From NCBI GenBank assembly GCA_002071385.1, contig MWFB01000001.1:99642-163641 (forward strand): a stretch of DNA of 64,000 bases, in the 5' to 3' direction. The notes beneath the pieces are model-generated. The model was not told where the DNA came from. It made no database searches and was given only the letters and a program-made list of their open reading frames with translations. Below are positions 1 to 8,118 of the stretch, piece by piece. The position numbers and the translations under genes are program-made. The stretch is from Bacteroidetes bacterium ADurb.Bin013. Lineage in GTDB: Bacteria; Bacteroidota; Bacteroidia; Bacteroidales; UBA932. Position 1 is the first letter of the stretch, and every line of letters starts with the position of its first letter.

Positions 1-1
1 T

Positions 2-1141
2 ATCGGGTTGACAGATAAGCCGGGAAGGGATTTCTACAACAACCGGTTTTACCTGAATCCCACAAACACAGCAGACTCGGTCCATACCATGATACTGGAT
101 AACCGCTTTTTCCTCCGTTTGCAACCATGGTCCTCTACTGCCATAGTGTCAAAGCTGGAGGGAGGAGCAGGCTATGAATTACTCTCCAATTATTATTTCT
201 TACCTGATTTTTACACGGAAGGGCCTTCTGTGAATTGGAAAAACAATGTATATGTATATGCAGGAGCTTCCGGAATGCTTAAAAGGTATTTCCAATGGAA
301 TGCGACAAGCAGGCTTGACCTTGCCGGCTACTATGCGGGGGATATGTTTCTGGATGCTAATGCCCGCTTCTCCTTTTATCCCCTGACTTCGGGCATACAT
401 TTGTCCGGCAGGTTCCTGTTCCGTTCCCGGACACCCGGATGGTACGTGCAGCAATACTACTCAAACCATTATGCCTGGAATAACGCGTTTGACAAAACAT
501 CTGACACCAGGATCGAAGCGCAATTATCAATACCTGACTGGAGGACGGAAGCGACCTTTTCATACGGCCTGCTCGGGAAAATGATCTACTACGATACACT
601 GGGCGTTGTAAGGCAGGCAGAACAACCGGTCAATGTGATGACTGCAACATTGACCCAGAATTTCAGGTTATGGTACTTCCGGTTTGACCACCGGTTGTTA
701 TTTCAATTCTCGTCCAACAAGGAAATCCTGCCTTTGCCTCTTTTTAGTGCGAACATTAGGTACTATATTGAAATACCGGTGGTCAAGGATGTAATGACAG
801 CGCAGATAGGAGCCGATATAACGTTCCATACGGCTTACTTCATGGAAGCATATAATCCGGCGCTGGGTAACTTTCATGTTCAAAACGAGAAAAAATACGG
901 GAACACTCCTTACATAGATGCTTTTATACATATGAAATGGAAGCGGGCCACCATTTATGCCAAATACATCAATGTGGCCCAGGGATGGCCCGACAGCGGT
1001 TATTTTTCAGCCCCGCATTACATACGCCCGCAACGTGTCTTTAAACTTGGAATTACCTGGCCATTCCATATCATGCCTGGAAAAACCGCCACCCGGTCAA
1101 CCTCTTCCCCGGGAGGTGCCCCTGTTAATTCAACCCATTGA
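2..1141 (+). CDS. putative porin, outer-membrane beta-barrel (5'-truncated by window edge)
   Basis: The frame is open to the first base of the window, so this is only the C-terminal part (about 380 residues) of a longer protein. It is rich in alternating aromatic/polar strands (for example NWKNNVYVYAG, KRYFQWNATSRLDLAGYY, LWYFRFDHRLLFQF), as expected of a transmembrane beta-barrel, and resembles the Bacteroidota putative porin family (Porin_10). I would place it in the outer membrane; the substrate is unknown. The last 25 residues are Ser/Pro/Thr-rich and look like a tail after the final strand. Its stop codon overlaps the ATG of the next gene (TGATG), so it is translationally coupled to an MltF-like transglycosylase. 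The family call rests on overall character rather than on a specific motif. Confidence 0.68.
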   Translation: MGLTDKPGRDFYNNRFYLNPTNTADSVHTMILDNRFFLRLQPWSSTAIVSKLEGGAGYELLSNYYFLPDFYTEGPSVNWKNNVYVYAGASGMLKRYFQWNATSRLDLAGYYAGDMFLDANARFSFYPLTSGIHLSGRFLFRSRTPGWYVQQYYSNHYAWNNAFDKTSDTRIEAQLSIPDWRTEATFSYGLLGKMIYYDTLGVVRQAEQPVNVMTATLTQNFRLWYFRFDHRLLFQFSSNKEILPLPLFSANIRYYIEIPVVKDVMTAQIGADITFHTAYFMEAYNPALGNFHVQNEKKYGNTPYIDAFIHMKWKRATIYAKYINVAQGWPDSGYFSAPHYIRPQRVFKLGITWPFHIMPGKTATRSTSSPGGAPVNSTH

Positions 1142-2121
1142 TGTCTAAGAAAAAAATATTCATTGCCCTTGCAGCATCCTTTTTGATCTCTCTCCTGATA
1201 AAGGACTACAAATACTGGTTTTCGCACCGTTCAGAAGATTCCAGGACAGAAAGGAACACAGGCTTGCCGGGCAGGGACAGCCTCCGTAGTACCATATACC
1301 TGCCTTCACATGCAGGAGGACGCGTGGGATATCATTACGAGATCATGAAACGTTTTGCCGGGTCCCATGATAAGGAACTGAAATATATACCGGTTGTTGA
1401 CTCCTCCTCTGTCTGGGATATGCTCAAAGAGCAACATACCGATATTCTGGCCATCAACATCATACATGATCCGGTTCCAAAATCTCTTGCCGGCAAGGTG
1501 TGCATCACACCACAGATCACTCCCCTAGGAGAAGTTTGGATCATGATGAAGGACCACTGCCCCTGGCACCTGAGCCTGGTTCACTGGCTCACATTGTTCA
1601 AGCAGAACCCGGGTTTTTCACAATTCAGGAACCGTTTCCTTCCTTCATCCCCCGACAGGTGTCCTTACGATTCCCTGCTGCGGGTAGTTAGCAGACCGCT
1701 GGGATGGGACTGGAAAATGCTCAGGTCTGTGATGTACCAGGAATCAAAATACAGGATGAATGCCCGTTCAGGGAGCGATGCCATAGGACTCATGCAGATC
1801 CGGGAATCTACCGCAAAAGACATGAAGGTCCTTAATCCTTACGATCCGGAAGACAACATCAAGGGAGCCGTCAGGTACTTTGCTTTCCTGCGAAGGAATA
1901 TGCATTTGTCTCATCTTCCGGAAGAAGAAGAGATCAATTTTGTCCTTGCTGCATACAATGCAGGCATGGCACGTATTCAGGACGACAGGGAGCAGGCAGC
2001 ACAGGATGGACTGGACCCGGACAAATGGGCACATGTTGCACGGTATGCACCACAGCAAACACAGGAATACGTTGAAATTGTCTGGAACAGGTATATGGGT
2101 TGGGTCAGCGCATCCGAATAG
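1141..2121 (+). CDS. MltF-like membrane-bound lytic murein transglycosylase
   Basis: 326 residues. It has an N-terminal hydrophobic anchor (about residues 5-20), then a shortened substrate-binding-protein-like region (about 50-165), then an SLT goose-type lysozyme domain (about 180-320). The catalytic Glu is E201 in the motif YQESKY. The GLMQI motif (216-220) and AAYNAG (270-275) are both present. Family knowledge: such enzymes cleave peptidoglycan between MurNAc and GlcNAc, forming anhydro-MurNAc ends. The ATG at 1141 overlaps the upstream stop, so I prefer it to the TTG at 1138. Its 3' end overlaps the convergent LolC/E-like gene by 17 bp. The SBP-like module looks short compared with E. 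coli MltF, so it may not sense a ligand in the same way. Confidence 0.88.
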   Translation: MSKKKIFIALAASFLISLLIKDYKYWFSHRSEDSRTERNTGLPGRDSLRSTIYLPSHAGGRVGYHYEIMKRFAGSHDKELKYIPVVDSSSVWDMLKEQHTDILAINIIHDPVPKSLAGKVCITPQITPLGEVWIMMKDHCPWHLSLVHWLTLFKQNPGFSQFRNRFLPSSPDRCPYDSLLRVVSRPLGWDWKMLRSVMYQESKYRMNARSGSDAIGLMQIRESTAKDMKVLNPYDPEDNIKGAVRYFAFLRRNMHLSHLPEEEEINFVLAAYNAGMARIQDDREQAAQDGLDPDKWAHVARYAPQQTQEYVEIVWNRYMGWVSASE

Positions 2122-3358
2122 CTTTATCGGGACTTATCCTGATGAGACTCTTCAAAGGCAGCATAAGTATGAGCAATAACATGCCAACCGCTATCACATC
2201 CACAGTAAGAATGTGGAACCACGAAATGTCCACGGGTACACTGTCGACAAAATAACTGGCCGGATCCAGTGTGATGAACCGGGTTGTTTCCTGGATTATC
2301 AGAAATACCACGGCCAGTACGGTTCCCGCTATCATGCCACGGATTGCCACAACAGCCGCATTGTAAAGGAAACTGTTCCTGATATGGCGGTCCCTCATAC
2401 CCACTGCCTTTAGCAATCCAATGGTCGCGGTTTTTTCAAAAAGCAGGATCAGTAATCCTGACATCATGTTGAAACCCGCCACCAGGACCATCAGTGTCAA
2501 CAGTACCACCACATTGATGTCCATCAGATCCAGCCAGTCGTACAAATGTGAATAGATCCTGTGAATATTCTTCAATACCACACCATCGTCGGTATCGGAA
2601 GTTTTCTCCAGGATAAACTCTTCAATCTCTTCCTGTTTTGCATCCAGGCGTTCTTTGCTTGTCAGAAAAAGCTCCATACCGCTGACCTGGTCTTCCCGCC
2701 ATCCATTCAGGCGCTGCGCATGACGTATATCACCAACAACCAGATGATTATCAATATCTTCAAGTTGCGCATCGTATATCCCTGACACAACAAAGCGCCT
2801 CATCCTCACACTATTGCCGATAAAATACATGGTGATAACCTGGTCGACATCTATCCCAAGCATAGATGAAAGACGCTTGGAAATCAGTACTTCACTGGAC
2901 GAGGCAGTATCCGAAAAGGCCGGAAGACGCCCTTCCCTGAGGTGCCTGGCAAAGAAATCCCAACGGTAAGAAAGTCCAACACCCTTGAAGGATACGGCCT
3001 GTATGGCATCCTCTGTCCTCATGATCCCATATGACATTGCAAATTCTTGGATATGTGACACTTCAGGATGTTCTTTCAAGTCCGGCAAATACGATAATTT
3101 ATTTGACACAGGTATGGGTTCGGTCACGAATCCTGCTCCGGGAGCCTCCATTAGGATCTCGCCGGTAAAACCAACCGCCCTTTTCTCGATTTCTGAGCGA
3201 AAACCCCGGACAATGGCTATGGACAGAATCATGGTAAAGACACTTATAGCCACACTGATGGTGGCTATTCTTGTCCCCATGCGGCTGACCTTTCCCACCG
3301 AGGTGGCATCGCCTTTGAGTTTTCTGGCTATGTAGAGGGAGGCATGTCTCTTGGTCAT
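2105..3358 (-). CDS. LolC/LolE-like ABC transporter permease (FtsX/MacB type)
   Basis: 417 residues. The order is N-terminal transmembrane helix (about 30-50, ISVAISVFTMILSIAIV), a large periplasmic domain (about 55-260), then three transmembrane helices in the C-terminal half (about 280-310, 325-355, 375-405) typical of the FtsX fold. The length and the start MTKRHASLYIARKL match lipoprotein-releasing permeases that work with a LolD ATPase. No ATPase gene is nearby, so the partner must be encoded elsewhere, and Bacteroidota often need only one such permease. The ATG lies 39 bp from the tRNA-Gly gene on the other strand, and the tRNA promoter overlaps its first codons. The 3' end overlaps the MltF-like gene. 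Confidence 0.85.
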   Translation of the reverse strand: MTKRHASLYIARKLKGDATSVGKVSRMGTRIATISVAISVFTMILSIAIVRGFRSEIEKRAVGFTGEILMEAPGAGFVTEPIPVSNKLSYLPDLKEHPEVSHIQEFAMSYGIMRTEDAIQAVSFKGVGLSYRWDFFARHLREGRLPAFSDTASSSEVLISKRLSSMLGIDVDQVITMYFIGNSVRMRRFVVSGIYDAQLEDIDNHLVVGDIRHAQRLNGWREDQVSGMELFLTSKERLDAKQEEIEEFILEKTSDTDDGVVLKNIHRIYSHLYDWLDLMDINVVVLLTLMVLVAGFNMMSGLLILLFEKTATIGLLKAVGMRDRHIRNSFLYNAAVVAIRGMIAGTVLAVVFLIIQETTRFITLDPASYFVDSVPVDISWFHILTVDVIAVGMLLLILMLPLKSLIRISPDKAIRMR

Positions 3359-3380
3359 AAAAAATTATTAGCTATATTTG
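3351..3380 (+). promoter_or_regulatory. promoter of tRNA-Gly
   Basis: TTG at 3351-3353, a 19-bp spacer, then TATATTTG at 3373-3380, which matches the Bacteroidota -33/-7 consensus (TTTG-N19-TAnnTTTG). The -7 box ends 16 bp before the mature tRNA. The -33 box lies inside the first codons of the divergent permease gene. Confidence 0.75.
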
Positions 3381-3396
3381 AGGATTGTTTGGTAAC

Positions 3397-3469
3397 GCGG
3401 GAATAGCTCAGCCGGTAGAGCATCAGCTTCCCAAGCTGAGGGTCGCGAGTTCGAGCCTCGTTTCCCGCT
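3397..3469 (+). tRNA. tRNA-Gly (anticodon CCC)
   Basis: 73-nt cloverleaf. The acceptor stem pairs GCGGGAA (3397-3403) with TTCCCGC (3462-3468), and the discriminator is T3469. The D arm is GCTC...GAGC. The anticodon stem TCAGC/GCTGA encloses the loop TTCCCAA, giving anticodon CCC, which reads GGG. The T arm is GCGAG/CTCGT around TTCGAGC. No CCA is encoded. It stands alone and is followed by its own terminator. Confidence 0.96.
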
Positions 3470-3500
3470 CAAAACCAAACCTGAAACCTAACCTACACGG

Positions 3501-3531
3501 AGGGCTGTTCTTAACAGGACAGCCTTTTTTT
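3501..3531 (+). terminator. intrinsic terminator of tRNA-Gly
   Basis: The stem GGCTGTTC (3503-3510) pairs with GGACAGCC (3517-3524), including one G-T pair, around a 6-nt loop, and seven T follow (3525-3531). It points only to the plus strand and ends 3 bp before the 3' end of the convergent SirB1-like gene. Confidence 0.88.
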
Positions 3532-3534
3532 ATT

Positions 3535-4428
3535 TCAATCATCCTCTTCATCATCATCGATTTCAATCAGCAGGGAACTCTCCCGCCCGAAGAATGACAG
3601 TATCTTTTCAAGTTTATTGAGCTTTTCGCTCTCCGTATTGTCTTCCCGCATGGAATAACTGTAATACAGTGTTTCGGCATAAATCTGTGCAAGATCTTCA
3701 GGTCTTGCTTCCCGGAATGATTCGGGGGGTATCTGCAGGTTCAGGTCCTCCAGGAAAGATTCCAGCTCGGTATGCGGAAAAAGCAATCCGTTTTTATAGA
3801 CATTCACATAGAAAAGCACATTCCCCGATATATCTATAACAGCCGGCAGGAAACCGCCCTTGAAAACGCGTCCCCTTATCTGTACCCCTGAATGGTATGC
3901 CAGTAGCAAATAGATAATCCCGATGGCTATGGGGCTGCCTTCCCTTTTTTGAAACGCATGGTGAATGAATGTATTCCCGGGGCTGGAAAACATGGGATCG
4001 ATCGTTTTAAAACACAACCTGTGAAAGAAGACATGGTTCAGCAACTTTACCTTTTCCATGACTGTCTGGTCGTCGCGCATCTCCACACTGATCTCGTTAA
4101 CGCAATCCATCAGGATTTCCTGAAGATCCTGAATACCGGCATCTCCGGTCAGTATATCCTGTACCAGGCAAAGGCCGGTTAGCAAATCATCGCCGGGTTT
4201 ATCAATCCATTCTTTAAGCGCATTGAATTTCAATTCTTGCCTGAGGGCAGCCAGCATTCTTCCTGTGCCGGGATATTTTTCTTCTCCGGATTCCCTGACC
4301 ACCCCTTCCAGCTGTTCAAGGGCAGGACGTCCGATGTTCTGCAACTGCCTGAACAGGGCATCCTGAACGTACTGGTCGGGATCGTCCAGCAGTGATATGA
4401 TGTACAATATTTCCTTATCGTATACCAT
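3535..4428 (-). CDS. SirB1/transglutaminase-like protein (Transglut_core2)
   Basis: 297 residues, probably cytoplasmic (no signal peptide). An N-terminal HEAT-like segment (about 1-60) precedes a SirB1-type core. The diagnostic block is FIHHAFQKREGSPIAIGIIY (about 153-172), matching the R-x-G-x-P-I-x-x-x-x-x-Y signature of the family. The C-terminus is very acidic (IEIDDDEEDD). I see no catalytic Cys in the signature block, and the position where relatives have PGHF reads KGGF, so enzymatic activity is doubtful. It lies 3 bp downstream of the nucleoside phosphorylase and is probably co-transcribed with it. No defined function is known for the family. Confidence 0.75.
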   Translation of the reverse strand: MVYDKEILYIISLLDDPDQYVQDALFRQLQNIGRPALEQLEGVVRESGEEKYPGTGRMLAALRQELKFNALKEWIDKPGDDLLTGLCLVQDILTGDAGIQDLQEILMDCVNEISVEMRDDQTVMEKVKLLNHVFFHRLCFKTIDPMFSSPGNTFIHHAFQKREGSPIAIGIIYLLLAYHSGVQIRGRVFKGGFLPAVIDISGNVLFYVNVYKNGLLFPHTELESFLEDLNLQIPPESFREARPEDLAQIYAETLYYSYSMREDNTESEKLNKLEKILSFFGRESSLLIEIDDDEEDD

Positions 4429-4431
4429 CTC

Positions 4432-5325
4432 TCATAGTCTCTCTATGGCTGCTTCTTCCATGGCTAGCCTGTCTAATGCTTCCCCAGCCTTTTCATACAT
4501 CATTTCCTTGTAATCGACGTTCATGATTTTATTGCTTCTCTGGGCAATGATCATGCAAACGGTAGCCCCCTCGTGGCCCAGTAAGCGGGACAATCCTGCA
4601 ATGGCAGATCCTTCCATTTCAAAATTCATGATCCTTAATCCATTGTATCGGAAAGAAGCCAGTTTGGACAGATATCCGGGATCGGACAGGGCAAGCCTGA
4701 TGACACGTCCCTGTGGTCCGTAGAATCCGGGGGCCGATAGTGTGATGCCGCTGAAGGCGTTGCTGTAACTATTTCCTATCACCCGGGAGTTCTGCACAAA
4801 ATAAGGAGTTGCCAGTGTGGGTGACCAATTCATATGTTCCATGAATGCCTTTTCCATCTCAAGGTCACAGACCTTATCCCTTCCCTGGTACCAATTGAGC
4901 AATCCGTCGATCCCTGCCGAATACGCTGAATACACCAGGGAGCCGGTTGGGATATCCGGTTGGATGGCACCTGAAGTGCCCAGACGCAGTATTTTCAGGG
5001 TACGGTGTTCCTTCTTTATGGTCCTGGTCTTGAAATCAACATTGGCCAGGGCGTCCAGTTCATTCATCACAATATCAATATTGTCTGTGCCTATCCCGGT
5101 CGAAAGCAACGTGATCCTCTTGTTCTTATAGGTTCCGGTGACAGAAACGAATTCCCTGCTCCGTGTATCTGACTCGATTTGTGTAAGCATCCCGCGCAAC
5201 AATTTCACACGGTCTGGATCGCCGACAAGCAGCACATTGTCTGCAAGTTGATCAGGATGCATATGCAGGTGGAACACGCTGCCATCGCTGTTAATCACCA
5301 ATTCTGACGGTTCAATGTATTTCAT
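4432..5325 (-). CDS. nucleoside phosphorylase (uridine phosphorylase-like)
   Basis: 297 residues of the PNP/UDP phosphorylase fold. The phosphate-binding N-terminal motif LLVGDPDRV (about 32-40) is present, followed by LSTGIGTDNI (about 74-83), RLGTSGAIQ and NFEMEGSAIAGLSRLLGH (about 235-252), whose M-E pair contacts the ribose in this family. Family knowledge: phosphorolysis of a nucleoside to base plus ribose-1-phosphate. The residues I can see fit uridine or broad specificity, but exact substrate choice cannot be read from sequence alone. It is the first gene of a two-gene unit with the SirB1-like gene, and its promoter box lies 4 nt before the ATG. Confidence 0.88.
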   Translation of the reverse strand: MKYIEPSELVINSDGSVFHLHMHPDQLADNVLLVGDPDRVKLLRGMLTQIESDTRSREFVSVTGTYKNKRITLLSTGIGTDNIDIVMNELDALANVDFKTRTIKKEHRTLKILRLGTSGAIQPDIPTGSLVYSAYSAGIDGLLNWYQGRDKVCDLEMEKAFMEHMNWSPTLATPYFVQNSRVIGNSYSNAFSGITLSAPGFYGPQGRVIRLALSDPGYLSKLASFRYNGLRIMNFEMEGSAIAGLSRLLGHEGATVCMIIAQRSNKIMNVDYKEMMYEKAGEALDRLAMEEAAIERL

Positions 5326-5329
5326 GTTA

Positions 5330-5337
5330 CAAATTTA
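5330..5337 (-). promoter_or_regulatory. -7 promoter box of nucleoside phosphorylase, leaderless arrangement
   Basis: Read on the minus strand this is TAAATTTG, then TAAC, then ATG. The start of transcription expected 4-5 nt after the box would fall on the A of the start codon. No clear -33 TTTG is visible. Confidence 0.6.
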
Positions 5338-5360
5338 GAGGAATTCAGCGGATTTTCCTC

Positions 5361-5368
5361 TACATTTG
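5361..5368 (+). promoter_or_regulatory. -7 promoter box of the DUF4293 gene
   Basis: TACATTTG fits TAnnTTTG and lies 24 nt upstream of the ATG at 5393. No clear -33 element is seen. It is back to back with the nucleoside phosphorylase promoter. Confidence 0.55.
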
Positions 5369-5392
5369 TTTCAACAAACACAATCCTAAAAA

Positions 5393-5776
5393 ATGATCCA
5401 AAGAATTCAGACTCTATACCTGGCCATAGCGCTGGGTCTGATGGTTTCCATCCTGTTCGGGATATATGCAACCTACACGCCTTTTGTCATACTCACGAGT
5501 GCATCCTGCATACTCTTGCTGGCGGCTATCCTGCTATTCAAAGCGCGCAAGATGCAGATACGCCTATGCATATACAATTCCCTCATCATGCTGGGCCTTC
5601 AGGTCTGGATGGGGGCGATCTATATCAAAAACATGTCGGATATTGCATTCCAGGTCACCACTGTGTTCCCTATCGTAAGCATCATTCTTCTCATTCTTGC
5701 CATCAGGGCCATCAGCATTGATGAGGCGCTGGTACAATCATACAACAGGCTGCGGTCAAAAAAGGAGAAAAAGTGA
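5393..5776 (+). CDS. DUF4293 family small membrane protein
   Basis: 127 residues with four predicted transmembrane helices (about 7-24, 29-46, 58-76, 86-104) and a Lys-rich cytoplasmic C-terminus (LRSKKEKK). The start MIQRIQTLYL is the typical opening of DUF4293 proteins, which are restricted to Bacteroidota and have no known function. It is a stand-alone gene with its own promoter box. Confidence 0.85.
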   Translation: MIQRIQTLYLAIALGLMVSILFGIYATYTPFVILTSASCILLLAAILLFKARKMQIRLCIYNSLIMLGLQVWMGAIYIKNMSDIAFQVTTVFPIVSIILLILAIRAISIDEALVQSYNRLRSKKEKK

Positions 5777-5838
5777 TTTTTTTATTATCTTCGTAATTTG
5801 ATGTCAACCATTTCATTTAACTAATAATTCAATTATTT

Positions 5839-7329
5839 ATGGAAAAAAACATTTCAAGAAGGGATTTCTTCCAAAAAAGTGCCCTGGCCACTGCCGGTGC
5901 CATAGTTGCCACGACTCCTCTTATGGCAAATATACCACTGGATAACCAAAAAAAGAAGAAGAGCGCACCAACTGACAAACTCAATATTGCCGGGATCGGG
6001 ATTGGTGGACGAGGAGGTGGGGTGATTCGCGAAATGAACTCGGAAAATATTGTTGCATTGTGCGATGTTGACTGGAAATATGCCGGACCACAGCTGGAGG
6101 CCTATCCAAATGCAAAGAAGTACAAGGATTTTAGAAAAATGTTCGATGAAATGGGGAGCCAGATCGATGCCGTAGTGGTAGGTACAGCAGACCATACCCA
6201 TGCAGTGATCGCTGCCCGGGCATTGTCCATGGGAAAGCACGTTTATTGTGAAAAGCCACTGACACATACTGTTTACGAGACAAGACTGCTCACCAGGCTT
6301 GCAGCCAAACAAAAAGTGGCCACCCAGATGGGCAATCAGGGAGCCTCAGGCAACGGTGTTCGCCAGATCTGCGAAGCCATCTGGTCAGGAATGATCGGGG
6401 AAGTGACAAGGGTAGAAGCCTTCACGGACAGGCCAATCTGGCCCCAAGGCCTGGAAACGCCCACCGAGGTCCATACACCGCATCCCGAACTGGACTGGGA
6501 TCTTTTCATAGGACCGGCACCCTACCGTCCCTACAACCAGATTTACCATCCTTGGAACTGGCGTGGCTGGTGGGATTTCGGGACTGGAGCCCTTGGCGAT
6601 ATGGCCTGCCATATCTTACAGCCGGCAGTAAAAGCACTGAACCTGAAATCACCGGTAGCTGTCCAGGGAAGTTCAACAGCCCTGATGACCGATTGCGCCC
6701 CCAACGCCCAGATTGCAAAATTCATTTTTCCGGCACGCGATAACATGCCCAAGGTGGGTATGCCCCGGGTGGAAGTGACCTGGTACGATGGCGGACTCTT
6801 GCCGGAATATCCGAAAGGATGGCCTGCAGGACGGAATATGAACGACAGCGGTGGTGCCGTGATCTTCTACGGGACAAAAGACACGCTCGTATGTGGCTGT
6901 TATGGGGTAAACCCGTGGCTGCTCTCGGGTAGGGAGATACCCGCTCCTGCCATGACACGCGAAGTGCCGGAAGGCAACCATATCCTGGACTTTGTCCGTG
7001 CCTGCAAAGAAGGCCCTGAAAGCCGCATCAAATGCGCCTCGGACTTTTCAGAAGCAGGACCTCTCAATGAAATGGTGGTCATGGGTGTGCTGGCCGTACG
7101 TCTGCAAGGCCTGAACAGAGAATTGCAATGGGATGGCGAGGCTATGAAATTCACCAACATCTCTCCCAACGATACCATCCGAATGAAAACCAAAGACGGT
7201 TTCTCCATCAAGGACGGTCACCCCACTTTCAATCACCAGTACACGGATCCCATCAATGCCCTGGAATTCGCGAATGAATTGATACGCCATACCTACAGGG
7301 AAGGTTATTCACTTCCGGAAATGCCTTAA
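5839..7329 (+). CDS. exported Gfo/Idh/MocA family oxidoreductase (Tat substrate)
   Basis: 496 residues. The N-terminus carries a twin-arginine signal (ISRRDFFQKSALATAG) with a likely cleavage after about residue 31, so the folded, cofactor-loaded enzyme is probably exported to the periplasm. A Rossmann motif GIGIGGRGGG (about 51-60) binds NAD(P), and YCEKPLTHTV (about 137-146) is the EKP motif of the family with the conserved Lys. Family knowledge: reversible oxidation of a sugar hydroxyl, commonly at C3. It is the first of three genes followed by a DUF1080 lipoprotein and an isomerase-like lipoprotein, which suggests 3-keto-glycoside chemistry. It starts at ATG 5839; a TAnTTTG-like element is near 5796 but is imperfect. 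Confidence 0.9.
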   Translation: MEKNISRRDFFQKSALATAGAIVATTPLMANIPLDNQKKKKSAPTDKLNIAGIGIGGRGGGVIREMNSENIVALCDVDWKYAGPQLEAYPNAKKYKDFRKMFDEMGSQIDAVVVGTADHTHAVIAARALSMGKHVYCEKPLTHTVYETRLLTRLAAKQKVATQMGNQGASGNGVRQICEAIWSGMIGEVTRVEAFTDRPIWPQGLETPTEVHTPHPELDWDLFIGPAPYRPYNQIYHPWNWRGWWDFGTGALGDMACHILQPAVKALNLKSPVAVQGSSTALMTDCAPNAQIAKFIFPARDNMPKVGMPRVEVTWYDGGLLPEYPKGWPAGRNMNDSGGAVIFYGTKDTLVCGCYGVNPWLLSGREIPAPAMTREVPEGNHILDFVRACKEGPESRIKCASDFSEAGPLNEMVVMGVLAVRLQGLNRELQWDGEAMKFTNISPNDTIRMKTKDGFSIKDGHPTFNHQYTDPINALEFANELIRHTYREGYSLPEMP

Positions 7330-7353
7330 ACTTAAACTATTAATAGATTAACT

Positions 7354-8118
7354 ATGAGAAAATTAATTATTTTACCTGTTCTGATGACTGCAATGATTAT
7401 CAGTTCCTGTTCTTCCTGCAACAACAATAAGAAAGAGGTGCAGGAAGCCGATCCTAATGTGATCGTACTTTTTGACGGTCAGACTTTCGAAGGCTGGCGC
7501 GCCTATAACGGCACCGAAATCCCCGGAGCATGGACCATTGAAGACGGAGCCATAAAGATCAACGGATCAGGTCGCGGAGAAGCCGGTGCCGAAAATGGCG
7601 GCGACATCATTTTCGACCGGAAATTCAGCAACTTTGAACTGACCTTTGAGTGGAAAGTGGCACAAGGTTCCAACTCCGGTGTCTTCTACCTGGCACAGGA
7701 AGTGCCCGGTGAACCCATTTACATCTCGGCACCGGAATACCAGGTCCTGGACAACGCCAACCATCCCGATGCATTGCTGGGCGTGGACGGCAACCGCCAG
7801 TCAGCCTCGCTATATGACATGATTCCGGCCAAACCCCAGAATGCAAAGCCTTTCGGGGAATGGAACACAGCGAAGATCTTGGTTTACAAGGGGACTGTTG
7901 CCCATTTCCAGAACGGGGAAGCTGTTCTGGAGTACCATTTGTGGACTCCCCAATGGAAGGAATTGCTGGATAACAGCAAATTCAGCCAGGATAAATGGCC
8001 CGTTGCCTACGATCTGCTTCTGAATTGCGGAGGAGAGGAGAAAGCAGGTTTCATTGGTTTGCAGGACCATGGCGACGATGTATGGTTCAGGAACATTCAA
8101 GTTAAAATTCTGGACTGA
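7354..8118 (+). CDS. DUF1080 (3-keto-disaccharide hydrolase-type) lipoprotein
   Basis: 254 residues. A lipoprotein signal ends at a Cys near residue 19-22 (MIISSCSSCNN), so the protein is probably membrane-anchored. The rest is a jellyroll of the DUF1080/PF06439 family: LFDGQTFEGWRAYNG near the start, then SNFELTFEWKVAQGSNSGVFYLA, and a C-terminal DHGDDVWFRNIQVK. Family knowledge: these proteins cleave glycosides that have been oxidised to the 3-keto form. It sits 24 bp after the Tat oxidoreductase and overlaps the next start (TGATG). The tight order supports a joint pathway; the natural substrate is unknown. Confidence 0.88.
   Translation: MRKLIILPVLMTAMIISSCSSCNNNKKEVQEADPNVIVLFDGQTFEGWRAYNGTEIPGAWTIEDGAIKINGSGRGEAGAENGGDIIFDRKFSNFELTFEWKVAQGSNSGVFYLAQEVPGEPIYISAPEYQVLDNANHPDALLGVDGNRQSASLYDMIPAKPQNAKPFGEWNTAKILVYKGTVAHFQNGEAVLEYHLWTPQWKELLDNSKFSQDKWPVAYDLLLNCGGEEKAGFIGLQDHGDDVWFRNIQVKILD

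Noticed and set aside
7330..7353. Possible terminator between the Tat oxidoreductase and DUF1080 genes
   Set aside because: The gap is AT-rich but has no stem, and the genes are only 24 bp apart, so one transcript is more likely.
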